A DNA stretch of 64,000 bases from a virus. Shown here piece after piece: positions 34,201 to 42,900 of this stretch. The notes beneath the pieces were generated by a model. The model saw only the letters and a list, made by a program, of their open reading frames with translations, had not been told where the DNA came from and ran no database searches. Each line of letters opens with the position of its first letter. The stretch's first letter is position 1. The DNA is taken from IMG/VR virus record IMGVR_UViG_3300031957_002643, positions 62,001 to 126,000 of that record; one strand, written 5' to 3'. Position numbers and translations under genes: made by a program.

Positions 34201-34397
34201 CAAAAGCAAATTGTATGGTGGTCATTGTTAAGAGCATCGCTTTCTTCAAAATCTACATATCCACTAGTTTGAACATTAACGGCTGAACCAATTTTACCGT
34301 CAACATAATTCATTGATCCTGAAGCTATAGGGTCACTTAACAAACCTCTGTTTTCTAATGCTTCTTCTGTAAATGCCCAAATGTATGGAATACCCAT
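31266..34397 (-). CDS. Tail fibre/adhesin with LamG (concanavalin-like) domains, 1043 aa
   Basis: Three lectin-like beta-sandwich domains are recognisable by their recurring core: HHTICFWMKMN ... WYHITIVKNANILIVYVNG (residues 50-200), DFTISLWFRTAG ... WHNLIVSRQSDG (about 265-405) and ELTASVWVKLDQ ... WYHLVITYDGTDYKIYVDG (about 870-1020). LamG domains bind glycans, so this is a likely receptor-binding component. AGGT precedes ATG 34397. It lies inside the fibre operon, overlapping the next gene by 8 nt. Confidence 0.85.
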   Translation of the reverse strand: MGIPYIWAFTEEALENRGLLSDPIASGSMNYVDGKIGSAVNVQTSGYVDFEESDALNNDHHTICFWMKMNASSASYKQLFLASSDNTSEYRSPLIAQIGQKLHLRYTDIGITSGVNSGPADFGEGGSGTDFILNEWYHITIVKNANILIVYVNGDEVSNRSDIVYPSYPSRKIRLFNSDAEILFNDFRVYPSVLNIQEIKDIARGLVGHWKLEKSPNDCSGYGQNGTSTGTDWSTPTRQIDSAVNYRYGIFNSASSSSISIADVDVNRLKKIVNADFTISLWFRTAGHDDQGSVFNALLALNNVGDAFSFGIVIDDNNDLRFYSVNVNEVLASPSLNEWHNLIVSRQSDGTLTAYLDNVEIENTSKTYTTETEVASTFYIGRDASSLRYYTGDLSDVRIYASILDGDARTEIYTNRAKLSSDSSLRSNSIRMEPLRKPVDNKEYVVFADSTYDFVSYEDNTEFFKNGVSQGTTTTAYTTKSISTVEGDIITADKKFVGPSTYANLIPTSWEGREFLYYFGRNLNGEFKLFALDYDSDYEIYLNGSLTTSGSISSFTMETFSITSTGSYLILATEPLLVHVIANANNDSMALFPAREELYGIPTSGFITAGNQSTNVTLYESDGTVSTTTISANASYSIPTGGGSFVGPSLKIIADYPISAKSQGDGDGSESSLFAPRTAMATKFVLAETVEFVAFVGIKSGATVSVYNPSGTLIGTENVTGGGVYTDGEAFPTHLKITTDGTYLNTAGWHFVCSDPMLAYVDDSGGNENLIYGSTELHSVSYAEFEVPTRAGVIHVEKITEVGIDDTDELIFWTPLDIGVREISGTVSDYTVTFSGNGEPTRINNMSNGGAYRFDNTAGGASDYYIDYDALPYSNITTELTASVWVKLDQQTISERETIFAWENVFFICHTTGGKFNAQSYDDNSATWKGVTSSISPDTTDWYHLVITYDGTDYKIYVDGAEDNSASQSITFVTTGDENVRIGDASWGAEGLDGSVSQCMIFSRALSAKEINTLYKLQSNNSAMQRSFDGSLVVRQISDAING

Positions 34398-34398
34398 G

Positions 34399-36954
34399 TT
34401 AACCTACGAAGTTAAAGTCCAAGCTGTCACTAACAGCATTATATACGATCTCAAATTTCTTATTATTTGAAGTATCGTCAATACTTACCTTCTCAGTCTG
34501 AACTTCATTATCAATATGTGCCGTTGTAGCAACATCAAGGGATGATCCAACATTCAAAGCACCAGAAAATTGCCAATACCCGTCATCTGCATCGAATCTC
34601 AAATCTTTCGCTGTATCAAATGCACCACCATCATATGGGATTATTGAGAAACGGTCTTCTACGGTGTCATGCACCATTTTTACAGCACCCTCACCAGAAC
34701 CCCATGTTATCTCAATTCCAGTGGTGATAACATCATTTGCATCTGATCGAAGAAATTGAGTTGAGTCCAAGGAGTCCAAGGTATCGGCATCAATACCATT
34801 GCCAGAACCTTCATCGGCAGTTGTTAGGACCCGAGACCCATTTGCTCTGACTTCGCCTGTCCCACCCGTAGTCAACAATATATGGCCATTGGTGATTTCA
34901 TTTTCGATGGTTAAATCATTGCTTGCTGCACTAACGTAACCAATACGACCTGAGCGCGTGGATAATGATGCATCTCTCGCATAAAATCCAAAATACACAT
35001 GATCACTAGAACCATCCGTTCTAAAGCGAACACCTATTGGTCCACCATCGAAATAGTTGTCTTCAGTAAAAGTATTAAGTGAAACAAGACGAGAATACCG
35101 TGTATCATTGTAATCACGATCACCAACATGAGAACCTAATGTTGGGTCAGTTGGTGATGATAGGAAACCAGACAACGTGACATTTCCAGTAACGTTTAAT
35201 GCACCACCAATATTTAACTGGTCATCAAACGCCCATGTTCCGTCATCCGCATCAAAGAAGAATTCTTTTCCGGTATCATATGCACCACCATCATATGGTC
35301 GGAAATATGTCGCATTCTGCGCGGCGACATGCTCGATGGACACGGCACCTTCGGCATTCCCACCGAAGAATAGTGTAATATCGGAAACGATTGTTGAATC
35401 ATTGTCACGTCTTACAAAGACACCACTGTTCAAACCATCCAGAAGATCGGCATCAAGTCCTGATCCTGATCCATCAACCGTTAAGAGTTTGGCCAACACA
35501 TCAGCAGCCGTGTAGGACGCTGCTGGAAGGTAATACGATCCCTCTTGGCCATCTAGGGTATCAGCATCCAATCCGTTACCAGAGCCTTCGTCAGCAACAG
35601 TGAGAACACGATTACCACTAATGACAAGCTGCTCTCCCGAAATATCAAATGAGAATACGGTAGTGTACCCTGAATTTCTAAATGCGATACCAGAATCATT
35701 TAATGACGTGATGGTTAACGCATTAGTATGATCAATCCACAATGCACCACCCGAAGAACGATACAATTTGGTACCATCATCAGCGCCCAGATTGTTTTTG
35801 AAAATAATTTCAACCGCATTGTCTATATTAAAATCACCAGTAAGAGTATCACCAGAAGCATTCAAATATCGAGCATCATTATATCCCCTATCACCAATAT
35901 GATCATCTGATGTTGGATCACCCACATTGCCGATAAGCGAACCGCTTGGCGTCCAATAATCATTGGTTTCGTCCCAAAGCCAAGTTACATTGGTTTCGGT
36001 TCCGCGCTCAACTTCTAAGCCTGAGTTTTCTGTCGGCGTTCCAGTAACGTCATTGTTGAGAAGAATGATGTTGTCACCGGTAGAAATAGTCGTGGTATCA
36101 ACAAAGGTGGTCGATCCATTAAACGTCCAATCACCAGTGATTGTTGCATTCTCGTCTTTTCGTGGAAATGCGCTTGCATGATATGTATCGAGAGTATCAG
36201 CATCAAGACCCGATCCTGATCCATCATTGGCAGATGTCCAAACGGTTGCGGCAGAGCCACCTTCAAACAATTCCAATGAATAATCATTCGCGCCATTTCT
36301 CGTGAACCTCATTATAAGGTCTGAAGAATCAGAAGAATATTTTAAAGTATGTTGGTTAGAACCATCTAGACCAGAAAGTCTAGTAGCAGTATTTGATAAG
36401 GTAACTTGTCCAGAAAATTGCCAGTTTCCCGTAATTCCAGCATTTTCCGATTTGCGAGCAAATGCAGATGATGTGTAACCATCCAGAGTATCAGCATCAA
36501 GTCCATTGCCTGATCCAGTATCAGCAGTTGTTAGAATACGACTGCCACCAAGATAACCTTCACCAGCATTGTCCATTCTGAAACCAACATCTTTGGTTCC
36601 ACCAATGGTAATGTTTAGAGAACCATCCGACCCATCAATCCAAAATCGCTTGTCGGTAAACGTTGAACCATCGTAAAAGGCTAGACCACTCGTGTTTCCA
36701 TAATTGGTTAGATGTAAATCGCCATAAACCGTTCCAGAATAATCTGAACCGATGATCAAATCATCCCTTGCCTGAATTCGTTTCGTGACATCAAGAATGT
36801 TATTCGTTTCGGAAATGTTGACGAGAAGTCCGTCAGTCGTTCCGACAAATTGAATGTCACCATTGGATGCGACTTGAAGTTCTGTGGTCGAAGATACGGA
36901 ACCAGAGAATTCAATTTTAGCCTGACCCGGAATTATTAGAATATCGTTAGCCAT
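34399..36954 (-). CDS. Tail fibre protein with repeated GLDADTLDG modules, 851 aa
   Basis: Begins with a short beta domain (ILIIPGQAKIEFSGSVSS) and then repeats the module GSGNGLDADTLDG-x-x-SSxFxR several times, spaced by beta segments such as GDWTFNGSTTFVDTTTIS. This module is common in phage fibre shafts, and other copies occur in the neighbouring giant fibres. A late promoter (GATAAATA, 36972-36979) and GAGGT ribosome-binding site start the fibre operon here. Confidence 0.85.
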   Translation of the reverse strand: MANDILIIPGQAKIEFSGSVSSTTELQVASNGDIQFVGTTDGLLVNISETNNILDVTKRIQARDDLIIGSDYSGTVYGDLHLTNYGNTSGLAFYDGSTFTDKRFWIDGSDGSLNITIGGTKDVGFRMDNAGEGYLGGSRILTTADTGSGNGLDADTLDGYTSSAFARKSENAGITGNWQFSGQVTLSNTATRLSGLDGSNQHTLKYSSDSSDLIMRFTRNGANDYSLELFEGGSAATVWTSANDGSGSGLDADTLDTYHASAFPRKDENATITGDWTFNGSTTFVDTTTISTGDNIILLNNDVTGTPTENSGLEVERGTETNVTWLWDETNDYWTPSGSLIGNVGDPTSDDHIGDRGYNDARYLNASGDTLTGDFNIDNAVEIIFKNNLGADDGTKLYRSSGGALWIDHTNALTITSLNDSGIAFRNSGYTTVFSFDISGEQLVISGNRVLTVADEGSGNGLDADTLDGQEGSYYLPAASYTAADVLAKLLTVDGSGSGLDADLLDGLNSGVFVRRDNDSTIVSDITLFFGGNAEGAVSIEHVAAQNATYFRPYDGGAYDTGKEFFFDADDGTWAFDDQLNIGGALNVTGNVTLSGFLSSPTDPTLGSHVGDRDYNDTRYSRLVSLNTFTEDNYFDGGPIGVRFRTDGSSDHVYFGFYARDASLSTRSGRIGYVSAASNDLTIENEITNGHILLTTGGTGEVRANGSRVLTTADEGSGNGIDADTLDSLDSTQFLRSDANDVITTGIEITWGSGEGAVKMVHDTVEDRFSIIPYDGGAFDTAKDLRFDADDGYWQFSGALNVGSSLDVATTAHIDNEVQTEKVSIDDTSNNKKFEIVYNAVSDSLDFNFVG

Positions 36955-36971
36955 TCGTTACCTCTATGGTT

Positions 36972-36979
36972 TATTTATC
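36972..36979 (-). promoter_or_regulatory. Late promoter (GATAAATA) of the tail-fibre operon
   Basis: GATAAATA on the minus strand, 17 nt before ATG 36954. It would drive the four overlapping or abutting fibre genes down to 25000. Confidence 0.6.
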
Positions 36980-36992
36980 AAATGGCCTTCGC

Positions 36993-37025
36993 ACAAAAGA
37001 AAACGGCCCGGATGGTCCGAGCCGT
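36993..37025 (-). terminator. Rho-independent terminator after the large AAA+ gene
   Basis: On the minus strand ACGGCTCGGA, loop CCA, TCCGGGCCGT (one U-G pair), then TTTCTTTTG. It follows the gene ending at 37049 and insulates it from the fibre promoter. Confidence 0.85.
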
Positions 37026-37048
37026 TCTCAATTCATATGAAGTTATTA

Positions 37049-38992
37049 TTACTTCAACTTACGTGCAACACGCTTCTTCCAGTTGCCACCCATGGCAACC
37101 AAGTCCATACAGACCTGATAGTTACGGATAGAGAACGGTTCATTCGCCACACCTGTTGTGTAAATTTCACGAATGAAGTTGAGAAGGTCTTCACGAGTTT
37201 CCATATCGACGTGATCGTGTTTGAATTTGTCGATAATGGTTTCGACGAAATCAATAACCTGATTATTGGTAACACTAACGTTGAAGATGGTAGCACGAGA
37301 ACGAACAGCATCATCCAACTGATCTTCCGTCAGGTTGGAAATGAAGATGATGCGACCTTCGAAGTGAATTTTGTTTGGAAGCTTCACGCGACCAGCATCA
37401 AGAGCCTTCAAAATCTCATTTTGGAAATAAGATTTAAACTTCTGCCAATCGTTTCGTTCTTCCTTGTTTTCTTTATCATACGGGTTCACGATATCAGGAT
37501 CATCGAGGCTGTCCAAGGAGTCAAAGAAATCAGAATATTGTGGGAATGCCTTTTTCAGTTTTTCTTTAGCCCAATACAGAGGATCATCGTAGAATGAGCG
37601 AATGAGATAAAGTTCGCGTTCACGATCTTCATAGGACATCTTAGCAGTATCAATAGTTCCTGCCTTATCACGAGAAATTGCACGAACACCACCGCCAGTT
37701 TGAAGAGCAGCCTTCAGGATGTTAACAGCTTCCGGGTCTTTCCACATGCTATCACAATCATCAAACACGATGAGCTTGTCATAAGAGACAAAGAGGCGTT
37801 CAAACAGCTTGGTTGTGGTCGTACCACCTTGAATGACGACGAAATCTTTACCTTCTTTGAGGCCGTATCTATTTTCAATTTCGCCCATGACAGTATAAGA
37901 CTTACCAACACCCGGAGCACCAGTCAAAATAACAGAGTGAGCTGTCTGTGAAGTACCACTAATGATACCACCAACATACGCCTTCATTTCATCCATCTGT
38001 TCTTCCATGTCACCATCATCGCCATCATCCAGACCAAGCTGAAGCTGACGATCAAGCATCATTTGGATTGCATTAATGGAAGCACCAACATCAACACCAA
38101 GTTTCTTGATAGAAAAGAATTTACCGTCCTTGATACCAGTAACGATCAAGCGGCCCTTTTCATTGAGCTTACCCAACAGGTCCATATCGCGCTGCATGCC
38201 GCGAAGACGGGTTGCACGGTCGCGAATTTCTGGGTCTTCTTCGTCTGTCTCAGGATTGTAATCATCGTCAACGTCACCCCCACCTTCGGCACCAGCAGCA
38301 CCAGCTACATCATCATGTTCACGTTGACGTGCAGCTTCTTCTTCCGGTGTAAGAGCGCGTTCACCCGGAGCAAGTTCACGAGAAAGGTTCCAATATGATG
38401 TACGATGAGGAGAATAGTTCCTGCGAATTTCACCGGGAACCTGAACATCAAAAGCAGCAGCAATGCGTTCGATTTCAGCCCAAGAAAGACGATCAACCTC
38501 CATCAGTCCAGTATCATCGTGTTGTGCGATGAACTCTTTGGCCATTTGAAGGAACTCACGAACAGAAGTACGTTTAGCCATTTCGGAAATAACTCGCGAT
38601 TCTTTAAGATTGAGATCGTATTCGCCCGGTTTTGGGTTTTGTATTTGACGAACAAGCATCTTTATAAAGTATTTTGAAGAAATGTCAACCGGTAATTCAA
38701 TAGTAAAGTCTGGTGCCCATGGTCCATCAAAGGTTTTCCAAACATAAACCTTTGAAATTCCAGCAAAACCATGAACTGATCCTGCGGAAAGGCCAATCAT
38801 ATGACCATCATTTACGGCAAAGATGGCGACCAGTTCTCGTGGGTCTTCGGCATTTTGCAAAACACGATTGGGACCACCATAGCGGGTCAAATAAAGGCCT
38901 TGCTTGCTAAGCATTTTGACAGTTTCGCCAACTGACTTTTGAAAACCTGCTGTTGAAATCGTGTTACCTGAAACGAACTCTCTTAAGCGCAT
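37049..38992 (-). CDS. Large AAA+ ATPase, 647 aa
   Basis: The N-terminal 230 residues are unique; an acidic linker (about 225-260, DVDDDYNPETDEEDPE) leads to a coiled region and then the ATPase: Walker A LTGAPGVGKSY (356-366), Walker B KLIVFDDCDS (406-415), and sensor region IIFISNLTEDQLDDAVRSR with an arginine. The C-terminus is basic. ATG 38992 (MRLREFVSG) was chosen because GAGGAA lies 6 nt upstream. Related proteins occur in several large T4-like phages; their substrate is not known to me. It has its own terminator. Confidence 0.8.
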   Translation of the reverse strand: MRLREFVSGNTISTAGFQKSVGETVKMLSKQGLYLTRYGGPNRVLQNAEDPRELVAIFAVNDGHMIGLSAGSVHGFAGISKVYVWKTFDGPWAPDFTIELPVDISSKYFIKMLVRQIQNPKPGEYDLNLKESRVISEMAKRTSVREFLQMAKEFIAQHDDTGLMEVDRLSWAEIERIAAAFDVQVPGEIRRNYSPHRTSYWNLSRELAPGERALTPEEEAARQREHDDVAGAAGAEGGGDVDDDYNPETDEEDPEIRDRATRLRGMQRDMDLLGKLNEKGRLIVTGIKDGKFFSIKKLGVDVGASINAIQMMLDRQLQLGLDDGDDGDMEEQMDEMKAYVGGIISGTSQTAHSVILTGAPGVGKSYTVMGEIENRYGLKEGKDFVVIQGGTTTTKLFERLFVSYDKLIVFDDCDSMWKDPEAVNILKAALQTGGGVRAISRDKAGTIDTAKMSYEDRERELYLIRSFYDDPLYWAKEKLKKAFPQYSDFFDSLDSLDDPDIVNPYDKENKEERNDWQKFKSYFQNEILKALDAGRVKLPNKIHFEGRIIFISNLTEDQLDDAVRSRATIFNVSVTNNQVIDFVETIIDKFKHDHVDMETREDLLNFIREIYTTGVANEPFSIRNYQVCMDLVAMGGNWKKRVARKLK

Positions 38993-39016
38993 TGTTATTC
39001 CTCTGATTCTTTGTAC

Positions 39017-39045
39017 TTGACAAACACCATTTGTACGTATATACT
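39017..39045 (+). promoter_or_regulatory. Near-perfect sigma70 promoter for the 39098 gene
   Basis: TTGACA (39017-39022), 17 nt, TATACT (39040-39045) on the plus strand. Predicted start about 39052, with a leader of about 45 nt. It is divergent from the large AAA+ gene and one of the clearest host-type promoters in the window. Confidence 0.8.
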
Positions 39046-39097
39046 TAGCACAGGAGTGGAATATCATGGAGTCAGAAATGACTCAGGAGAATGGAAA

Positions 39098-39319
39098 ATG
39101 TTACATCCTGTGATCGCAGCCGGTCTTTCGGAAGAACATGCCAAGGTATTTGATCAGATTGCTCTGAATAATTATCGTGATGGCGTGGACAAAACGAAGA
39201 TCAAAGACCTTGAATTGAAGCGACTTCTCGAACGAGACGAGATCGACAATATTCGTATACCATTGGCAGTTTTTAGCGAATGGGCCAATTACGATGACGA
39301 TGATCTCAACACAGACTGA
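39098..39319 (+). CDS. Lone plus-strand early gene, 73 aa
   Basis: ATG 39098 (MLHPVIAAGLSEEH) follows AGGAG by 8 nt and a strong host-type promoter. Helical, acidic, ending in YDDDDLNTD. It is the only plus-strand gene between 15.3 and 49.7 kb, and its 3' end overlaps the convergent gene at 39289 by 31 nt. Probably an early regulatory or host-takeover protein. No motif recognised. Confidence 0.75.
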   Translation: MLHPVIAAGLSEEHAKVFDQIALNNYRDGVDKTKIKDLELKRLLERDEIDNIRIPLAVFSEWANYDDDDLNTD

Positions 39320-39579
39320 TCATATGTATAGTCGTTCTGGCTCATGAATGATCGAACATGAATAAACACATTCGCCCAATGTGATTCATCCGCGTCTTCA
39401 CGTGATACCAATGCATACACTTTTAGTTTTTCATTGTAATAGATAGTGAACTTGACAGAACCGTTGACTGCTTCTTTGTCGCTGGCCATCCAGTTCTTTC
39501 CTTTGGTGAACATCGAATCCTTTGCCTTATAGGGCATTCTTTTTTGCATGTCCCGATAGGCATCATGATCGTTTTTCAT
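39289..39579 (-). CDS. Hypothetical protein, paralogue of its neighbour, 96 aa
   Basis: Shares a pattern with the 39576-39899 product: KGKNWMASDK...GSVKFTIYYNEKLKVYALV against KGNDWFQLNK...GMIKFSVVFETNYKIYFVK, then a conserved Trp (SHWANVF / DSWDRTM). The two genes overlap by 4 nt. Compact beta-sheet-plus-helix domain, function unknown. Confidence 0.7.
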   Translation of the reverse strand: MKNDHDAYRDMQKRMPYKAKDSMFTKGKNWMASDKEAVNGSVKFTIYYNEKLKVYALVSREDADESHWANVFIHVRSFMSQNDYTYDQSVLRSSSS

Positions 39580-39899
39580 TTTATTGCTTCGGCCTCATCA
39601 ACAATATTGTATCCAGCATTAGACATCTTCGTCTTAATTTTATTCATCGTTCTATCCCACGAATCTTCACCAAGTTCATCTGATATAAGCTTTACAAAAT
39701 ATATCTTGTAGTTGGTTTCAAAAACTACGGAAAATTTAATCATTCCACCATGAAGGGTTTTATTCAACTGAAACCAATCATTTCCTTTCTTGAATTTTTC
39801 ACCGCTTATTCTAATCGGCTCGTCATTTCTATTGGTCTGATCTATTTCGAAACCAGTTTCATTTAATATTGAACTAATTTGTTGTTTCACATTTTTCAT
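39576..39899 (-). CDS. Hypothetical protein, paralogue of its neighbour, 107 aa
   Basis: The first member of a tandem paralogue pair (see 39289-39579). A helical N-terminus (QQISSILNETGFEID) precedes the shared beta domain. It starts 1 nt after the stop of the giant fibre gene at 39901, suggesting cotranslation with it, so a small structural or assembly role is possible. Confidence 0.7.
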   Translation of the reverse strand: MKNVKQQISSILNETGFEIDQTNRNDEPIRISGEKFKKGNDWFQLNKTLHGGMIKFSVVFETNYKIYFVKLISDELGEDSWDRTMNKIKTKMSNAGYNIVDEAEAIK

Positions 39900-39900
39900 T

Positions 39901-42900
39901 TCATTTCACCTTTTTGTATTCCACCTCTAATTTGTCTACATCTTTTCTCTCTGCAAACACATGATAGAAGAAATCCCAATTCTTGATTAGATTCTTGCTC
40001 TTTATATAGACCCTATTGTTTTCGATCTTCTCGACATAAATGTCTTGTGCCTTGCCCATTGGTGTTAGTGAAACAGTGATACTATCCGCATCAACTAGTT
40101 CGATCCAATAATCTGGAAGCTCGATTACATGTGACTTTGAGCGACCACGAACATAGACGCCATTTTCTGGTCCTTCCAATGAACCATATCTTAATTTGTA
40201 GTTCTCTTTGGTCGGGTGATCAATAACGAATGATTTTTGAGTTGCATTCAGTGCGCCCGTGATCGTAATACCGGTGCTGTCTACTTCTGCAATGTTCGTG
40301 CTATTAATGATTAGATACAAGGTGTTATCTGCACCTTGGCCAATACCTGTGACCGGATTTGACCTATTCGGAACAAGTGTTGGATTGGTTGATGATGGTG
40401 TCTCGTTAAGAAGTGCCGGGCCTTTTGTTGCCTGCATTTCGAAGCCAGCGGCGGACAAAATTGCCACCGAAGAACCATCAATAGCCATTCCTAAATTGCC
40501 TGTTGCGGCATAAAAACCAGTATCAGGATGATCCTGTAGCGAAACCCCCGGAGCAGCAGCCGATCCATCAGATGCTAGAATTTGACCAGCAACACCAATT
40601 TTTCCAATGAACCAAGAATTCTCTTGAACTTCAAGATTACCAGTCTTGGTCACTACGTTACTATATGATCCGGCACTGCCACGGATTTCGAGAACGTCAG
40701 TATTTGTCCAATATCCGGTTCTCGTGTCATCACCAGTATTATCATACGTGAATACTGCCGGATCATCGATCATACCAATAGTTGAACCAAACCTTGGTGA
40801 GATAGAGTAATTCGTGATGATGGTGTCAGTTATAATGTTGGCACCCTCAATACCATCAACCGTATCGGCATCTATGCCATTGCCGGAACCTTCGTCTCCA
40901 ACAGTTAGAATTCTACTGCTGGAAACAAATGCTTGACCCGTTGAGGTATTCACTTCAAAAATAGAAGTATCGGCTGAATCAGTTACTTTGAATAATGTAT
41001 CTGCTGCATTCTTTACAAGTATATTTCCATTATTTTGAATTAGAAGATCGTCGCCCGTTGTTCTCTTGATGAAGGCATCGGTTGCTGGAACAGAGCTTTT
41101 GAACACCAAGCTCACATCGTTTGCAAAATTCTTGTTTGCTGTTACATCATTACCAGTGGCATCCAATTGGAAATATCGAGCATCATTGTAGTCTCTATTG
41201 CCAACATGGGTCCCGGCAGACGGGTTCGTTGATGCTGTGATCGCTGCTGTGAATGAAGCTGTACCAGTGACATTCAATGCACCGCCGATGTCTAGGCGAT
41301 CTTTGAATTCCCAATATCCAAGATCAGCATCATACGTGAAATCGCGAGTAGGCTGATATGTTCCACCATCGTATGGTGTCATTGCAAATCTATGTTCGGC
41401 ATCGTCATGAAGGAAGCGAATTGTCCCCTCATTCGCACCGAAATAAAGGATGACACCCGTATCAATATTTGAAGTAGCATCCGTTCTCACGAATTGGGAT
41501 GCGTGAATACTATCAACCGTGTCAGCATCGATACCATTACCAGAACCTTCGTCATTTGTCGTCAGGATACGATAATAATTTGATCCATCATTTGTGAGAG
41601 ACCAATAATCAGATGTCTCATTCCACAATACTGAAACATTTGCAGATGTACCGCGTTCTACTTCAATACCAGCATCTTGTGATGGCGTGCCAGCTTCGTC
41701 AGAATTCAAGACAATGATGTTGTCGCCAATTTCCACAGTGTTAGAATTGACAGTTGTCGTAGTTCCTTGAACTGTCAAATTACCAGCAACAGTAACCCCT
41801 GTCCCGTTCACAGTGAGTGCAGCAGTTCCATCACTCCTGATGATTGTTTCAGAACGACCAATTTCCAAAACAGTTGCAGCAGTATCACCAGAATTTTCAG
41901 CTTGGATCAATAATTTACCAAGATGATTTCGGTTGATCATATAAGTGTTGTTGTCACCGGAATCATAATAGATGGAGAAATCCGTATCATCACCAAAGCT
42001 CAACTGGTTGTCATCGTAATATGTGTGTGATGCTTCAATTGCTGAAAATGAAATACGACTGACTAGATCAGACCCATCGATCCCATCCAAAGTATCAGCA
42101 TCAATACCATTACCTGATCCATAATCGGCAGTCGTTACAATTCCAAGATCGCTCTTAAGATTTGTGAATGATCTCTTTCTCGCAGTTCCACCTGTTGAAA
42201 AATCTGAAAACAAGAAGAGGTCTTGTACGGTTGCAGCCTGATCCGTGATTTCCGATGGATCAAATGACAGCGTGAAGTTTTGATTTAGTTGTCCAGAACC
42301 GATACTAGCAGCCAAACCGAGACCCGGTGTGATGGTTCTGGTTGACGGAACACTGTTGGTGTTTCTCGCTACCGGTGAAACAACAAGATCAGTAATTGTT
42401 CCTGTTGAAAGATTGGTTGACCACACGTAAACGTAATTCGTTGCGGTTTCATTCACCAAGGATGCTGATGCGAAGAAAATTCTCCACTGATTGGAACCAT
42501 CACCATTGAAAGCTCCAAGGTTAGTTGCTGTGATGGCTGAAGTACCAACTGCAAGATTGACACTCGAACCCATTCCAGTGTGATTGATTAGGATTTCTAC
42601 ACCATCAGCCGTATCACTTTGAACCGGATCGAATGCGAACGAGATTGCACCCGTTACTGTCGTCTGTGTTGGAACCGCATATGAACCACTAAATGATGCA
42701 ATGACCGCATCATTACCTGCTGGACCGGTTGGACCTGTAGCACCGGCAACACCATCACTTCCTGCTGGACCGGTTGGACCGGTTGGGCCTTGAGCACCGT
42801 CATTACCTGCTGGTCCCGTTGGTCCTGTCGCCCCTGTCGCACCATCATCACCGACAATAGAAGTCGCTGCGCCCCACGCGCCTGCGGTCTTAGGTCCATA

